Source: Victivallales bacterium
Lineage (GTDB): Bacteria; Verrucomicrobiota; Lentisphaeria; Oligosphaerales; Oligosphaeraceae
Direction of reading: 5' to 3'
NCBI GenBank assembly: GCA_017964325.1
Contig: JAGCSE010000128.1
Span: forward strand, 1-5,255
Length of the DNA: 5,255 bases
Made by a program: the position numbers and the translations under genes. The notes under the pieces are model-generated. The model had not been told where the DNA came from and ran no database searches. It saw only the letters and a list, made by a program, of their open reading frames with translations. Shown here one piece after another: positions 1 to 5,255 of this stretch. The number at the start of each line of letters is the position of its first letter. Within the stretch, counting starts at the first letter, position 1.

Positions 1-794
1 CGGACGTCCGATTCGTCCAGCCAGCCTTCATAGCCGCCTTGGAAATTGTTGGGGTGCGCCTCATAGGCGGGTTCTCCGTTGATGAAGGGACGTGGCGGCA
101 TGAGCGACCAGTCGTGGCGCAGGAATTTCAGTGCCTGCGGACCGTGGCTGTGGCCGGACTGGATCATCTGGATGTCCAGCAAGTTGCTGTTGGCAAACCA
201 GTTGGATGACGACTGGCCGCCGCTTGGATGGAACGTGATGAGATGGCTTTCGCCGTCGCCTTCGCGAAGGCCTGCGGCGAAGGCTTCCGTGATTTGGCGG
301 TGTAGGTCGCTTTCGATAGGGCGGTCGCCGCCGAGAATCCAGATGATGGCGTCGTCACGATAGCGTTTGGCGAGCCATTTGGCGTATGCGCGGGCGTTTT
401 CCGGCGTGAAGATTTCAGGTCCCACGCCCCATTTCTTGGTCCATTTGTCGCCCCATGTCGGCAGGAGACCGACGTAGAGGCCGAGTTCGTTGGCACGTTT
501 GACGACGGTGTCAACATGTTGCCAATAGGGCTCGTTCGGTTGAGTTGGATCGTTGTCATCCAACGGTTTGTGACCGTAGCGATTGGGCTTGTTCAGGCCG
601 TCGCATTCTGCGAGGGCGACGGCCTGTACGACGTTGAAGCCGCGGGCGGCGCGGTTGTGCAGATAGATTTCGGCCTCTTCCAACGTGAGGCGGTGGAAGA
701 GCTCCCATGCTGTGTCCGCCAGATAGAAGAATGGCTTGCCGTCAGCGGTGACGATGGCGCGGCGGTTGTTGGAAATAATTAAATTTGGAAGCAT
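1..794 (-). CDS. DUF4038 / GH140-like glycoside hydrolase (apiosidase-like), 3'-truncated by window edge
   Basis: Reverse-strand reading from ATG at 794-792 gives 264 uninterrupted codons to the window edge, so only the N-terminal TIM-barrel part is visible. Conserved family stretches, in order: [16 protein letters not shown] (about 21-36), RGFNVVQ (51-57), [13 protein letters not shown] (105-117), [11 protein letters not shown] (149-159), [16 protein letters not shown] (184-199), IQSGHSHG (211-218) and [12 protein letters not shown] (238-248). This is the DUF4038 signature of GH140, whose characterised member BT1012 removes apiose from rhamnogalacturonan-II. By family analogy D157 (GGDRP) is the acid/base and E241 (NGEPAYE) the nucleophile; this is inferred from motif position. 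No signal peptide is seen. The frame stays open upstream to a TAA at 893-891, but that extension has no hydrophobic segment and conserved sequence begins just after this ATG, so I keep this start. No Shine-Dalgarno is evident. It lies downstream of the beta-helix gene on the same strand, 207 bases away. Family assignment is strong; the exact substrate is not known. Confidence 0.9.
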   Translation of the reverse strand, partial: MLPNLIISNNRRAIVTADGKPFFYLADTAWELFHRLTLEEAEIYLHNRAARGFNVVQAVALAECDGLNKPNRYGHKPLDDNDPTQPNEPYWQHVDTVVKRANELGLYVGLLPTWGDKWTKKWGVGPEIFTPENARAYAKWLAKRYRDDAIIWILGGDRPIESDLHRQITEAFAAGLREGDGESHLITFHPSGGQSSSNWFANSNLLDIQMIQSGHSHGPQALKFLRHDWSLMPPRPFINGEPAYEAHPNNFQGGYEGWLDESDV

Positions 795-1001
795 AATGAC
801 TTTTCGTGTGAATTGTGGCGCTCTTGCGAGCGCTGTTTTATAGAGAGGTCTTCCCACAGGCTGCGCGCCGCTCCGGGCGCTTGCCTGTGGTTAAGCATGG
901 TTCCGCGCTTCGCACGGTGTCGCTTCGCGACGATTTTTCTCGCTAAGCAGTGGGAAGCCAAACTTTGTATTTGCTTTCAGCTTTCAGCTCCGCGAAGCGG
1001 T
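795..1001. repeat. Structured intergenic region dense in inverted repeats; possible dispersed repeat
   Basis: This gap between the two minus-strand genes holds no convincing gene. It contains: a 6-bp hairpin at 818-823/828-833 with loop TTGC; a two-part hairpin with an 8-bp outer stem (CCACAGGC 854-861 with GCCTGTGG 883-890) and a 5-bp inner stem (865-869/876-880); a long-range 8-bp inverted repeat CTTCCCAC 850-857 with GTGGGAAG 950-957; a hairpin followed by five Ts at 919-938; a 9-bp inverted pair CGCTTCGCG 921-929 with CGCGAAGCG 991-999; the octamer CGCTTCGC twice (906-913 and 921-928); a tandem heptamer GCTTTCA at 973-986; and a small hairpin at 990-1000. Such density suggests a REP- or MITE-like element or a structured leader. 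Only one copy is visible here, so dispersal is inference. No clear minus-strand terminator for the upstream gene is present. Confidence 0.5.
919..938 (+). terminator. Terminator-like hairpin with T-run, pointing against both flanking genes
   Basis: A perfect 5-bp stem, GTCGC (919-923) with GCGAC (927-931), encloses a TTC loop and is followed after GA by TTTTT (934-938). This is the shape of a short intrinsic terminator on the plus strand, but both flanking genes are on the minus strand and no plus-strand gene is seen to its left. It may block antisense transcription into the beta-helix gene, be part of the repeat element around it, or be chance. The stem is short. Confidence 0.3.
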
Positions 1002-4000
1002 TTATTTTATATTGTACGAGCGGGAGAAGATGAAGGGGATGAGTTCGTTGTTTTGATTGAAGAAAGCGTATCTGAATTCATAAGTGCCTTGGGGAAGGGT
1101 GATTGGGCCTTTGTATGCGGGGGATGACGGCATCGGGTTGGAGGCGTCCAGCGTGTAGCGGATGGTCATGCCGGAGGCGTTGTCGATGGTGAGTTTCGTG
1201 CCTTGCGGGTAGTTGCCGCCGGCGGGCTTGACGGCCACTTGCCAGGCCGACAACGGCAGGGAGGATTCGAGTGCGATGTCGTCGAACAGCACGTCGATGC
1301 GTCCGCCGCCGTTGCGCGAATCGTAGGCGGCCATGATCTTTTCGATGGTCATGCCGCAGGCGGCGGTCTTGCCGAGATCGATGACGACTTCCGTCCATTC
1401 GCCGGTCTTGCCTTTGGCGTTTCCGATATGCTGCACCATGCCCGTCCGCGAACGGATGCCCATGTCTCGCATGACTTTGCCGTTGGTGAAATGGATGTCG
1501 AGGCCCGTGGGGAAGCTTTTTTCATTGAGAAGTTTGATCCAGTAGCGGAAGACGGTGTCCGGCATGACGGTGAAAGGACCGCGGAAGATTTCACAATATA
1601 TAAAGGAATAGGATGGATCGTCGGAGTTGCCCTGCAAACGGAGGGCATGGCTGCCTGAATGCGCGTCGTCGCGTTCGACGACGCGGCAGGAGTAGTCGGA
1701 AACCTGCTTGATTCCGCCGCCGGTCTGCGCAACGGTGTCTTGAACGACTGGCGGATTGGATTCGCTTTCGAAATCGGCATGCCAGTTCGGGACGACGGCA
1801 TCTTTCGGGATGGGCGGAAGAACAGGCTGTGAGTTCGCAAACATTTTGACATCAGCTCCTTGTGGGTATTCGGCCGTGACGGAGTTGCCTGGCGTGGACG
1901 CGGCGATGCTTCTAACGCGGCGTGCACCCTTTCTGATATGGATGTGCGGTGACATTGCAGGATTCGTGAAATGCGCGGCTACGAGTTGGCAATCGCCTCC
2001 ATTGATGTTCAACGGGCCTGTCAGCGTATTGAACTGGTCGAGAATGACCGTGCCGTTGCCGACGAGTTTGGCGGTGGCGGGTGCCGTCCATGGCTGGCCG
2101 TTGACAGGCGTCCCCCACAGCTGCGAGTTGGCGAAAACGACTTTTCCCCTGAATGGCGACCGTGTCACAATTCCCGCCACGACTCCTTTGCCCATCGGGA
2201 CAAGTTGCGCAAGGGCGAAACGTAGCTGCCCTTCTTTGAGACCTTCAAGTGTATCGCATTCAAAGACAACGGGATTCCAGGCGGTGTCCGTGCCGTGCAT
2301 GAGTATGTCACCTGTGCAGTTGCCTTGGAATTTGAGACCGTCGCGGGCGGCGTAGAGAAAGTTGCCGACCATCGTCTCATTCAAGGCGTCCTTCACAACG
2401 ATGCCGTCGAGAAACTCCCGCTGGAAGTCGATGAAGGAGAAGAAGTCCGGCAGCTTTTGATGCGGGAGATAGGAGGGCAGGCGGTGGGTGTAGTGCGGGT
2501 TGAACTGGACGTCGATGACCGTGCCATGGTTGGAGTTGCCGACTTGCAAGCCACGCCGTATCATGCCGCCTGACAGATAGTTGATGTAGTGGTTGTCCGA
2601 TGGATTCGTCAGGAAATCGACTCCCTGCCAGGCGTTGCCGATGTTCGTGTTGACAATCCAGCAGGCTACGCCGAGGCTTCGGACTGTCCATGGATAGGGG
2701 ATGGGATCGGCGGTGCTTTGTTCTGGATACCAGAAGCTTAGGCCATTCAGACCGGATTTGGGCTGTAGTGACACGAATGGCGTGCCTTTTTCATCGTCCT
2801 TCCCTTGCAACGGCATAAGGACGGTGCCGCCGGAGACCGTATGATGCGGCACGCTGAAGCAACCGCGCAGTTCGACGCCTGTCGGAACGGTGATGTTCGT
2901 CTTGAAACGATAAAGCCCTGCAGGTGCATAGACCGTCGCGCCGCCCATTTCGGCGGCGGCGTCCAAGGCCAGCTGGAAGGCGGGGCCGTTGTCGTCCAAA
3001 TCTGGGGAAGCACCGTAATTTGTTGCCAATACGAGATTTTTGGATTGAAAAAACTGGAAGCCATTATTGTACCTCACGTCCCGCAACTTGTATTCACGCG
3101 GTGGTAAGGAGGCGGAATCGACATCCGACTGGATGAAATCGATATTGGTGGCGTTGTTTTCGACTATGCCCCATAACGCAAGCGAACCACCGAGCAAGTG
3201 AGCCTGCTTGACATTGGGTGCGAGTTTGATCTTGAATGGCTGCATATCCTTCGGGTTGCCTGGCAAGTCGATGTCGCAGTTGACAAATTGCAGACGACCC
3301 GCTTCCGCCACGATGCCGTTGTTTGGTGCTCTGTGGAAATCGCAGGCGTCGAATGTCAGAAGGCCGCTTCCATTGGCTCGGACAGTTTCTGCACCGCCTA
3401 ACGCGATGAGAGTACAGCGGTTGAACTGTGCGACCGTCTCGAAAAGAGGCGTTGTCAGAACGGCGTGTTTGGACGCCATAAGCGCGCATGAGTAGAGGGA
3501 GACGCCGACGCCGTTTACGGCGTTAATTTCCAAGGATGTCTCGCATCCTGTGATGGAACTGTGCGCCATCACGGCGTTCGTCGTGCCTTTCTGGCCTCTG
3601 CGGAAGCGGACGCCTGTCTTCATGTTGTCGATATGGAGATGGCGGATGTACTCCCAATCGGAACGGCCGATGTCGAGGCCGACGGAATCAATGCCGTCCA
3701 GTTTTGGATTGGCGAGGTTCAGGATGTCTGGATATGCGTTGGCGGCGTATCTTGGGGAGAGAATGGATAGGTCGTCGAGTCGGCCGATGTCGGTCGTAAA
3801 GTCAAGGAAGACACCTGTTTCGAATGGATAGATGATTGTATTGCGGATGGTGTGCAGCTCGTTCCATTCGGGACCGATTCTGATTGCCTTCCAAGGATTT
3901 AGGAAGACGCAATTGAGAATGGTCGTATTGTTACCGCAGTTTTTGGCGGTTGCATAGACGGTCCATGGGTAGGGGACGGGCGAGGAGGCGTTTTGCTCGG

Positions 4001-4397
4001 GATACCAGAAGGTGAGTTCGCGGAGGCCTGTACCGCGTTCAAGGCCGATGGCTGGCGTGCCGTTCGGCTGGCCTTTGCCGCAGACGATGTCGAAGACGGT
4101 TCCAAGCTGCTGTTTGGGGAACACGCCGCTGTCGCCGCGGAGAACGACGCCTTCCTTTAAAATAATGGGCGCTTCGATGCGGACATGTCCGACGGGGATG
4201 AAAACCGTGCCGCCGCCGGCTTTGGCGAGTTCGTCGATGGCGGCCTGCAGGGCAGTGGAGGCATCCTGATCCGCAGGTGGCGGATTGAAGACGCGGTCCA
4301 CGATCGGCACGTCTTTGGTCGGAAACGTCGTCGGTGCGATTTGCGGGGCGGCGATGACGGCCGCGCTCAGGAAGAACAACGGAAGAATGTGTTTCAT
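1002..4397 (-). CDS. Secreted protein with two tandem Pectate_lyase_3-type beta-helices plus C-terminal jelly-roll and Ig-like domains
   Basis: This 1131-residue protein starts at ATG 4397-4395 and ends at TAA 1004-1002. The N-terminus is a classic signal peptide: M-K-H, then a hydrophobic core, with cleavage near residue 16-17 (VIAA/PQ). There is no lipobox Cys, so it is probably periplasmic or secreted. Residues about 27-440 form one right-handed beta-helix of the Pectate_lyase_3 type (GGGTVFIPVG, GVVLRGDS), and about 455-850 form a second (NYGASPDLDDNGPAF, GGATVYAPAGLYRF, GVELRG). Both repeat FWYPEQ (130-135 and 555-560) and PYPWTV (142-147 and 567-572), with a matching later block ending SPRY / NPHY (214-217 and 633-636), so they are a duplication offset by about 420-425 residues. 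Residues about 872-1047 look like a jelly-roll carbohydrate-binding domain (GSHALRLQGNS, WTEVVIDLGK, IDVLFDDIALE). About 1052-1131 resembles the chitobiase C-terminal Ig-like domain (YPQGTKLTID, IRYTLDASNPMPSSPAYKGP). Paired helices recall GH55 glucanases, but I cannot identify catalytic residues. Polysaccharide lyase, hydrolase and binding roles all remain possible. No Shine-Dalgarno precedes the start. Confidence 0.9.
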   Translation of the reverse strand: MKHILPLFFLSAAVIAAPQIAPTTFPTKDVPIVDRVFNPPPADQDASTALQAAIDELAKAGGGTVFIPVGHVRIEAPIILKEGVVLRGDSGVFPKQQLGTVFDIVCGKGQPNGTPAIGLERGTGLRELTFWYPEQNASSPVPYPWTVYATAKNCGNNTTILNCVFLNPWKAIRIGPEWNELHTIRNTIIYPFETGVFLDFTTDIGRLDDLSILSPRYAANAYPDILNLANPKLDGIDSVGLDIGRSDWEYIRHLHIDNMKTGVRFRRGQKGTTNAVMAHSSITGCETSLEINAVNGVGVSLYSCALMASKHAVLTTPLFETVAQFNRCTLIALGGAETVRANGSGLLTFDACDFHRAPNNGIVAEAGRLQFVNCDIDLPGNPKDMQPFKIKLAPNVKQAHLLGGSLALWGIVENNATNIDFIQSDVDSASLPPREYKLRDVRYNNGFQFFQSKNLVLATNYGASPDLDDNGPAFQLALDAAAEMGGATVYAPAGLYRFKTNITVPTGVELRGCFSVPHHTVSGGTVLMPLQGKDDEKGTPFVSLQPKSGLNGLSFWYPEQSTADPIPYPWTVRSLGVACWIVNTNIGNAWQGVDFLTNPSDNHYINYLSGGMIRRGLQVGNSNHGTVIDVQFNPHYTHRLPSYLPHQKLPDFFSFIDFQREFLDGIVVKDALNETMVGNFLYAARDGLKFQGNCTGDILMHGTDTAWNPVVFECDTLEGLKEGQLRFALAQLVPMGKGVVAGIVTRSPFRGKVVFANSQLWGTPVNGQPWTAPATAKLVGNGTVILDQFNTLTGPLNINGGDCQLVAAHFTNPAMSPHIHIRKGARRVRSIAASTPGNSVTAEYPQGADVKMFANSQPVLPPIPKDAVVPNWHADFESESNPPVVQDTVAQTGGGIKQVSDYSCRVVERDDAHSGSHALRLQGNSDDPSYSFIYCEIFRGPFTVMPDTVFRYWIKLLNEKSFPTGLDIHFTNGKVMRDMGIRSRTGMVQHIGNAKGKTGEWTEVVIDLGKTAACGMTIEKIMAAYDSRNGGGRIDVLFDDIALESSLPLSAWQVAVKPAGGNYPQGTKLTIDNASGMTIRYTLDASNPMPSSPAYKGPITLPQGTYEFRYAFFNQNNELIPFIFSRSYNIK

Positions 4398-4431
4398 GGG
4401 GCGTCTTGTTGCGATATGGGGGTGAAATGGA

Positions 4432-4461
4432 TTGATAAATGGAAAAGATGTATTACATTAT
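4432..4461 (+). promoter_or_regulatory. Candidate promoter of the aldolase gene, overlapping the divergent one
   Basis: On the plus strand TTGATA (4432-4437) is followed after 18 bases by CATTAT (4456-4461), a weak -10 that overlaps the minus-strand TATAAT. TATAGT at 4459-4464 is an alternative -10, but then no good -35 is correctly spaced. Transcription would begin near 4468 and give a leader of about 60 bases that includes a run of ten As (4503-4512). The evidence is consensus matching in an AT-rich stretch only. Confidence 0.3.
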
Positions 4462-4482
4462 AGTATTAAAAACATTTTTCAA
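4457..4482 (-). promoter_or_regulatory. Candidate promoter of the beta-helix gene
   Basis: Read on the minus strand, a perfect TATAAT lies at 4462-4457, in the extended context TACTATAATG, and TTGAAA lies upstream at 4482-4477. The spacing is 14 bases, shorter than the usual 16-18, so the -10 box is the stronger part of this call. Transcription from it would start near 4450 and leave a leader of roughly 50 bases before ATG 4397. The assignment assumes a sigma-70-like consensus in this organism. Confidence 0.4.
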
Positions 4483-4520
4483 TAGACGGTCATTTCAGCC
4501 GCAAAAAAAAAACAACCAAC

Positions 4521-4525
4521 AGGAG
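4521..4525 (+). promoter_or_regulatory. Shine-Dalgarno site of the aldolase gene
   Basis: AGGAG lies six bases before ATG 4532-4534. This ideal spacing fixes the start. The two minus-strand genes in the window lack a comparable site, which fits high, constitutive translation of the aldolase. Confidence 0.85.
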
Positions 4526-4531
4526 AAAAAG

Positions 4532-5255
4532 ATGGTTAATTACAAAGATCTGGGTCTTGTGAACACCCGCGCAATGTTCGCGAAAGCCGTGAAAGGCGGC
4601 TATGCCATTCCAGCTTATAATTTCAACAACATGGAACAGCTCCAGGCCATCATCCAGGCCTGTGTCGAGACCGAATCCCCCCTGATTCTGCAGGTTTCCA
4701 AGGGCGCTCGTGAATACGCCAACCAGACGCTGCTGCGCTACATGGCCCAGGGTGCGACGGAATACGCGAAAGAAATCCAGAAAGACGGCAAGCTGATTCC
4801 TATCTGCCTGCATCTGGACCACGGCCCGGATTTCGCAACCTGCAAGAGCTGCGTTGACTATGGCTTCTCCTCCGTCATGATCGACGGTTCCAAACTGCCG
4901 TTTGACGAAAATTGCGCCCAGACCGCGCAGGTCGTTGAATACGCCCACAAGTTCGACGTGACGGTCGAAGGCGAACTCGGCATCCTCGCCGGCAAGGAAG
5001 ATGACGTCGAAGCCGCGAAGCACATCTACACGCAGCCGGAAGAAGTCGAAGAATTCGTGAAGCGCACTGGCGTTGACTCCCTGGCCATTGCCATCGGTAC
5101 GTCCCACGGTGCCTACAAGTTCAAGCCCGGCGACGATCCGAAGATCCGCCTGGACATCCTCCACGAAATCGAAAAGCGCATCCCCGGCTTCCCGATCGTC
5201 CTCCACGGCTCCAGCTCCGTCCCGCAGGACCTCGTGAAGATCATCAATGAGAACG
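4532..5255 (+). CDS. fba: Class II fructose-1,6-bisphosphate aldolase, 3'-truncated by window edge
   Basis: Starting from ATG 4532, 241 codons are open to the window edge; relatives of this type run to roughly 300-350 residues, so the C-terminal part is missing. The enzyme reversibly cleaves fructose-1,6-bisphosphate into dihydroxyacetone phosphate and glyceraldehyde-3-phosphate in the cytoplasm, using Zn2+. Visible class II features are: AYNFNNMEQ (28-36), the HLDHG motif (94-98) with D96 as proposed catalytic acid/base and H97 as zinc ligand, VEGELG (145-150), the zinc-ligand segment GTSHGAYKFKPG (189-200; H192), and LHGSSSVP (224-231; H225 as third zinc ligand and the phosphate-binding loop). 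The HGSSSVP form, rather than HGGSG, points to a bacterial subgroup distinct from E. coli FbaA. Aldolases acting on tagatose-1,6-bisphosphate share this fold, but general fructose-bisphosphate aldolase is the likelier role. It is transcribed divergently from the beta-helix gene, and its codon choice (many GAA, CTG, ATC, GGC and TCC) looks like that of a well-expressed gene. Confidence 0.95.
   Translation, partial: MVNYKDLGLVNTRAMFAKAVKGGYAIPAYNFNNMEQLQAIIQACVETESPLILQVSKGAREYANQTLLRYMAQGATEYAKEIQKDGKLIPICLHLDHGPDFATCKSCVDYGFSSVMIDGSKLPFDENCAQTAQVVEYAHKFDVTVEGELGILAGKEDDVEAAKHIYTQPEEVEEFVKRTGVDSLAIAIGTSHGAYKFKPGDDPKIRLDILHEIEKRIPGFPIVLHGSSSVPQDLVKIINEN

Noticed and set aside
164..559. 131-residue minus-strand open frame inside the DUF4038 gene
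   Set aside because: It is a same-strand shadow in another frame of a gene with clear family motifs; its product is a low-complexity Ser/Thr/Ala/Pro-rich string.
837..842. Possible -10 box TATAAA (minus strand) upstream of the DUF4038 gene
   Set aside because: No -35-like hexamer lies at a proper distance upstream, so I do not call a separate promoter for this gene from one AT-rich hexamer.
779..961. 60-residue minus-strand open frame in the intergenic region
   Set aside because: It overlaps the start of the DUF4038 gene in another frame, is Arg/His/Ala-rich, lies across the hairpin-rich element and shows no domain or ribosome site. It is more likely a translated repeat than a gene.
813..1127. 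104-residue plus-strand open frame crossing the intergenic region into the beta-helix gene
   Set aside because: Its right part is antisense to the conserved C-terminus of the beta-helix protein and its left part is the structured repeat; it shows no recognisable domain and no Shine-Dalgarno site.
1349..1927. 192-residue minus-strand open frame inside the beta-helix gene
   Set aside because: It lies in a different frame from the 1131-residue protein, which has continuous domain evidence across the same bases; the alternative product has no recognisable fold.
4490..5206. 238-residue open frame on the minus strand, opposite the aldolase gene
   Set aside because: It is fully antisense to a well-conserved aldolase whose codon pattern naturally leaves the opposite strand open. 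Its product is rich in F/D/V/G with no recognisable domain, and it has no independent ribosome site.

Overview
The window looks like a piece of a chromosome from a carbohydrate-degrading bacterium. The style of its enzymes (DUF4038 glycosidase, large secreted beta-helix protein) and the general coding style suggest the PVC group (Verrucomicrobiota, Kiritimatiellota or Lentisphaerota). That is an inference from protein style: there is no rRNA or marker phylogeny here.

Layout. Positions 1-794 (minus strand) hold the N-terminal 264 codons of a DUF4038/GH140-type (apiosidase-like) glycosidase that runs off the left edge. Positions 795-1001 are a non-coding gap with an unusual density of inverted repeats and hairpins, and may be a dispersed repeat. 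Positions 1002-4397 (minus) encode one 1131-residue secreted protein: signal peptide, two tandem homologous Pectate_lyase_3-type right-handed beta-helices, a jelly-roll carbohydrate-binding-like domain and a chitobiase-C-like Ig domain. Positions 4398-4531 form a short AT-rich divergent promoter region. Positions 4532-5255 (plus) hold the first 241 codons of a class II fructose-bisphosphate aldolase that runs off the right edge.

How they fit together. The two minus-strand genes face the same way, with the beta-helix gene upstream, and plausibly belong to one plant-polysaccharide (possibly pectin) utilisation locus. The beta-helix protein would act outside the cytoplasm, while the glycosidase has no visible export signal and may act on imported oligosaccharides. 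The aldolase is a central glycolysis/gluconeogenesis gene, transcribed divergently and with a strong Shine-Dalgarno site; its proximity need not mean a functional link. I see no mobile element, CRISPR array, tRNA or rRNA. The least ordinary elements are the duplicated beta-helix protein of unassigned activity and the structured intergenic element.
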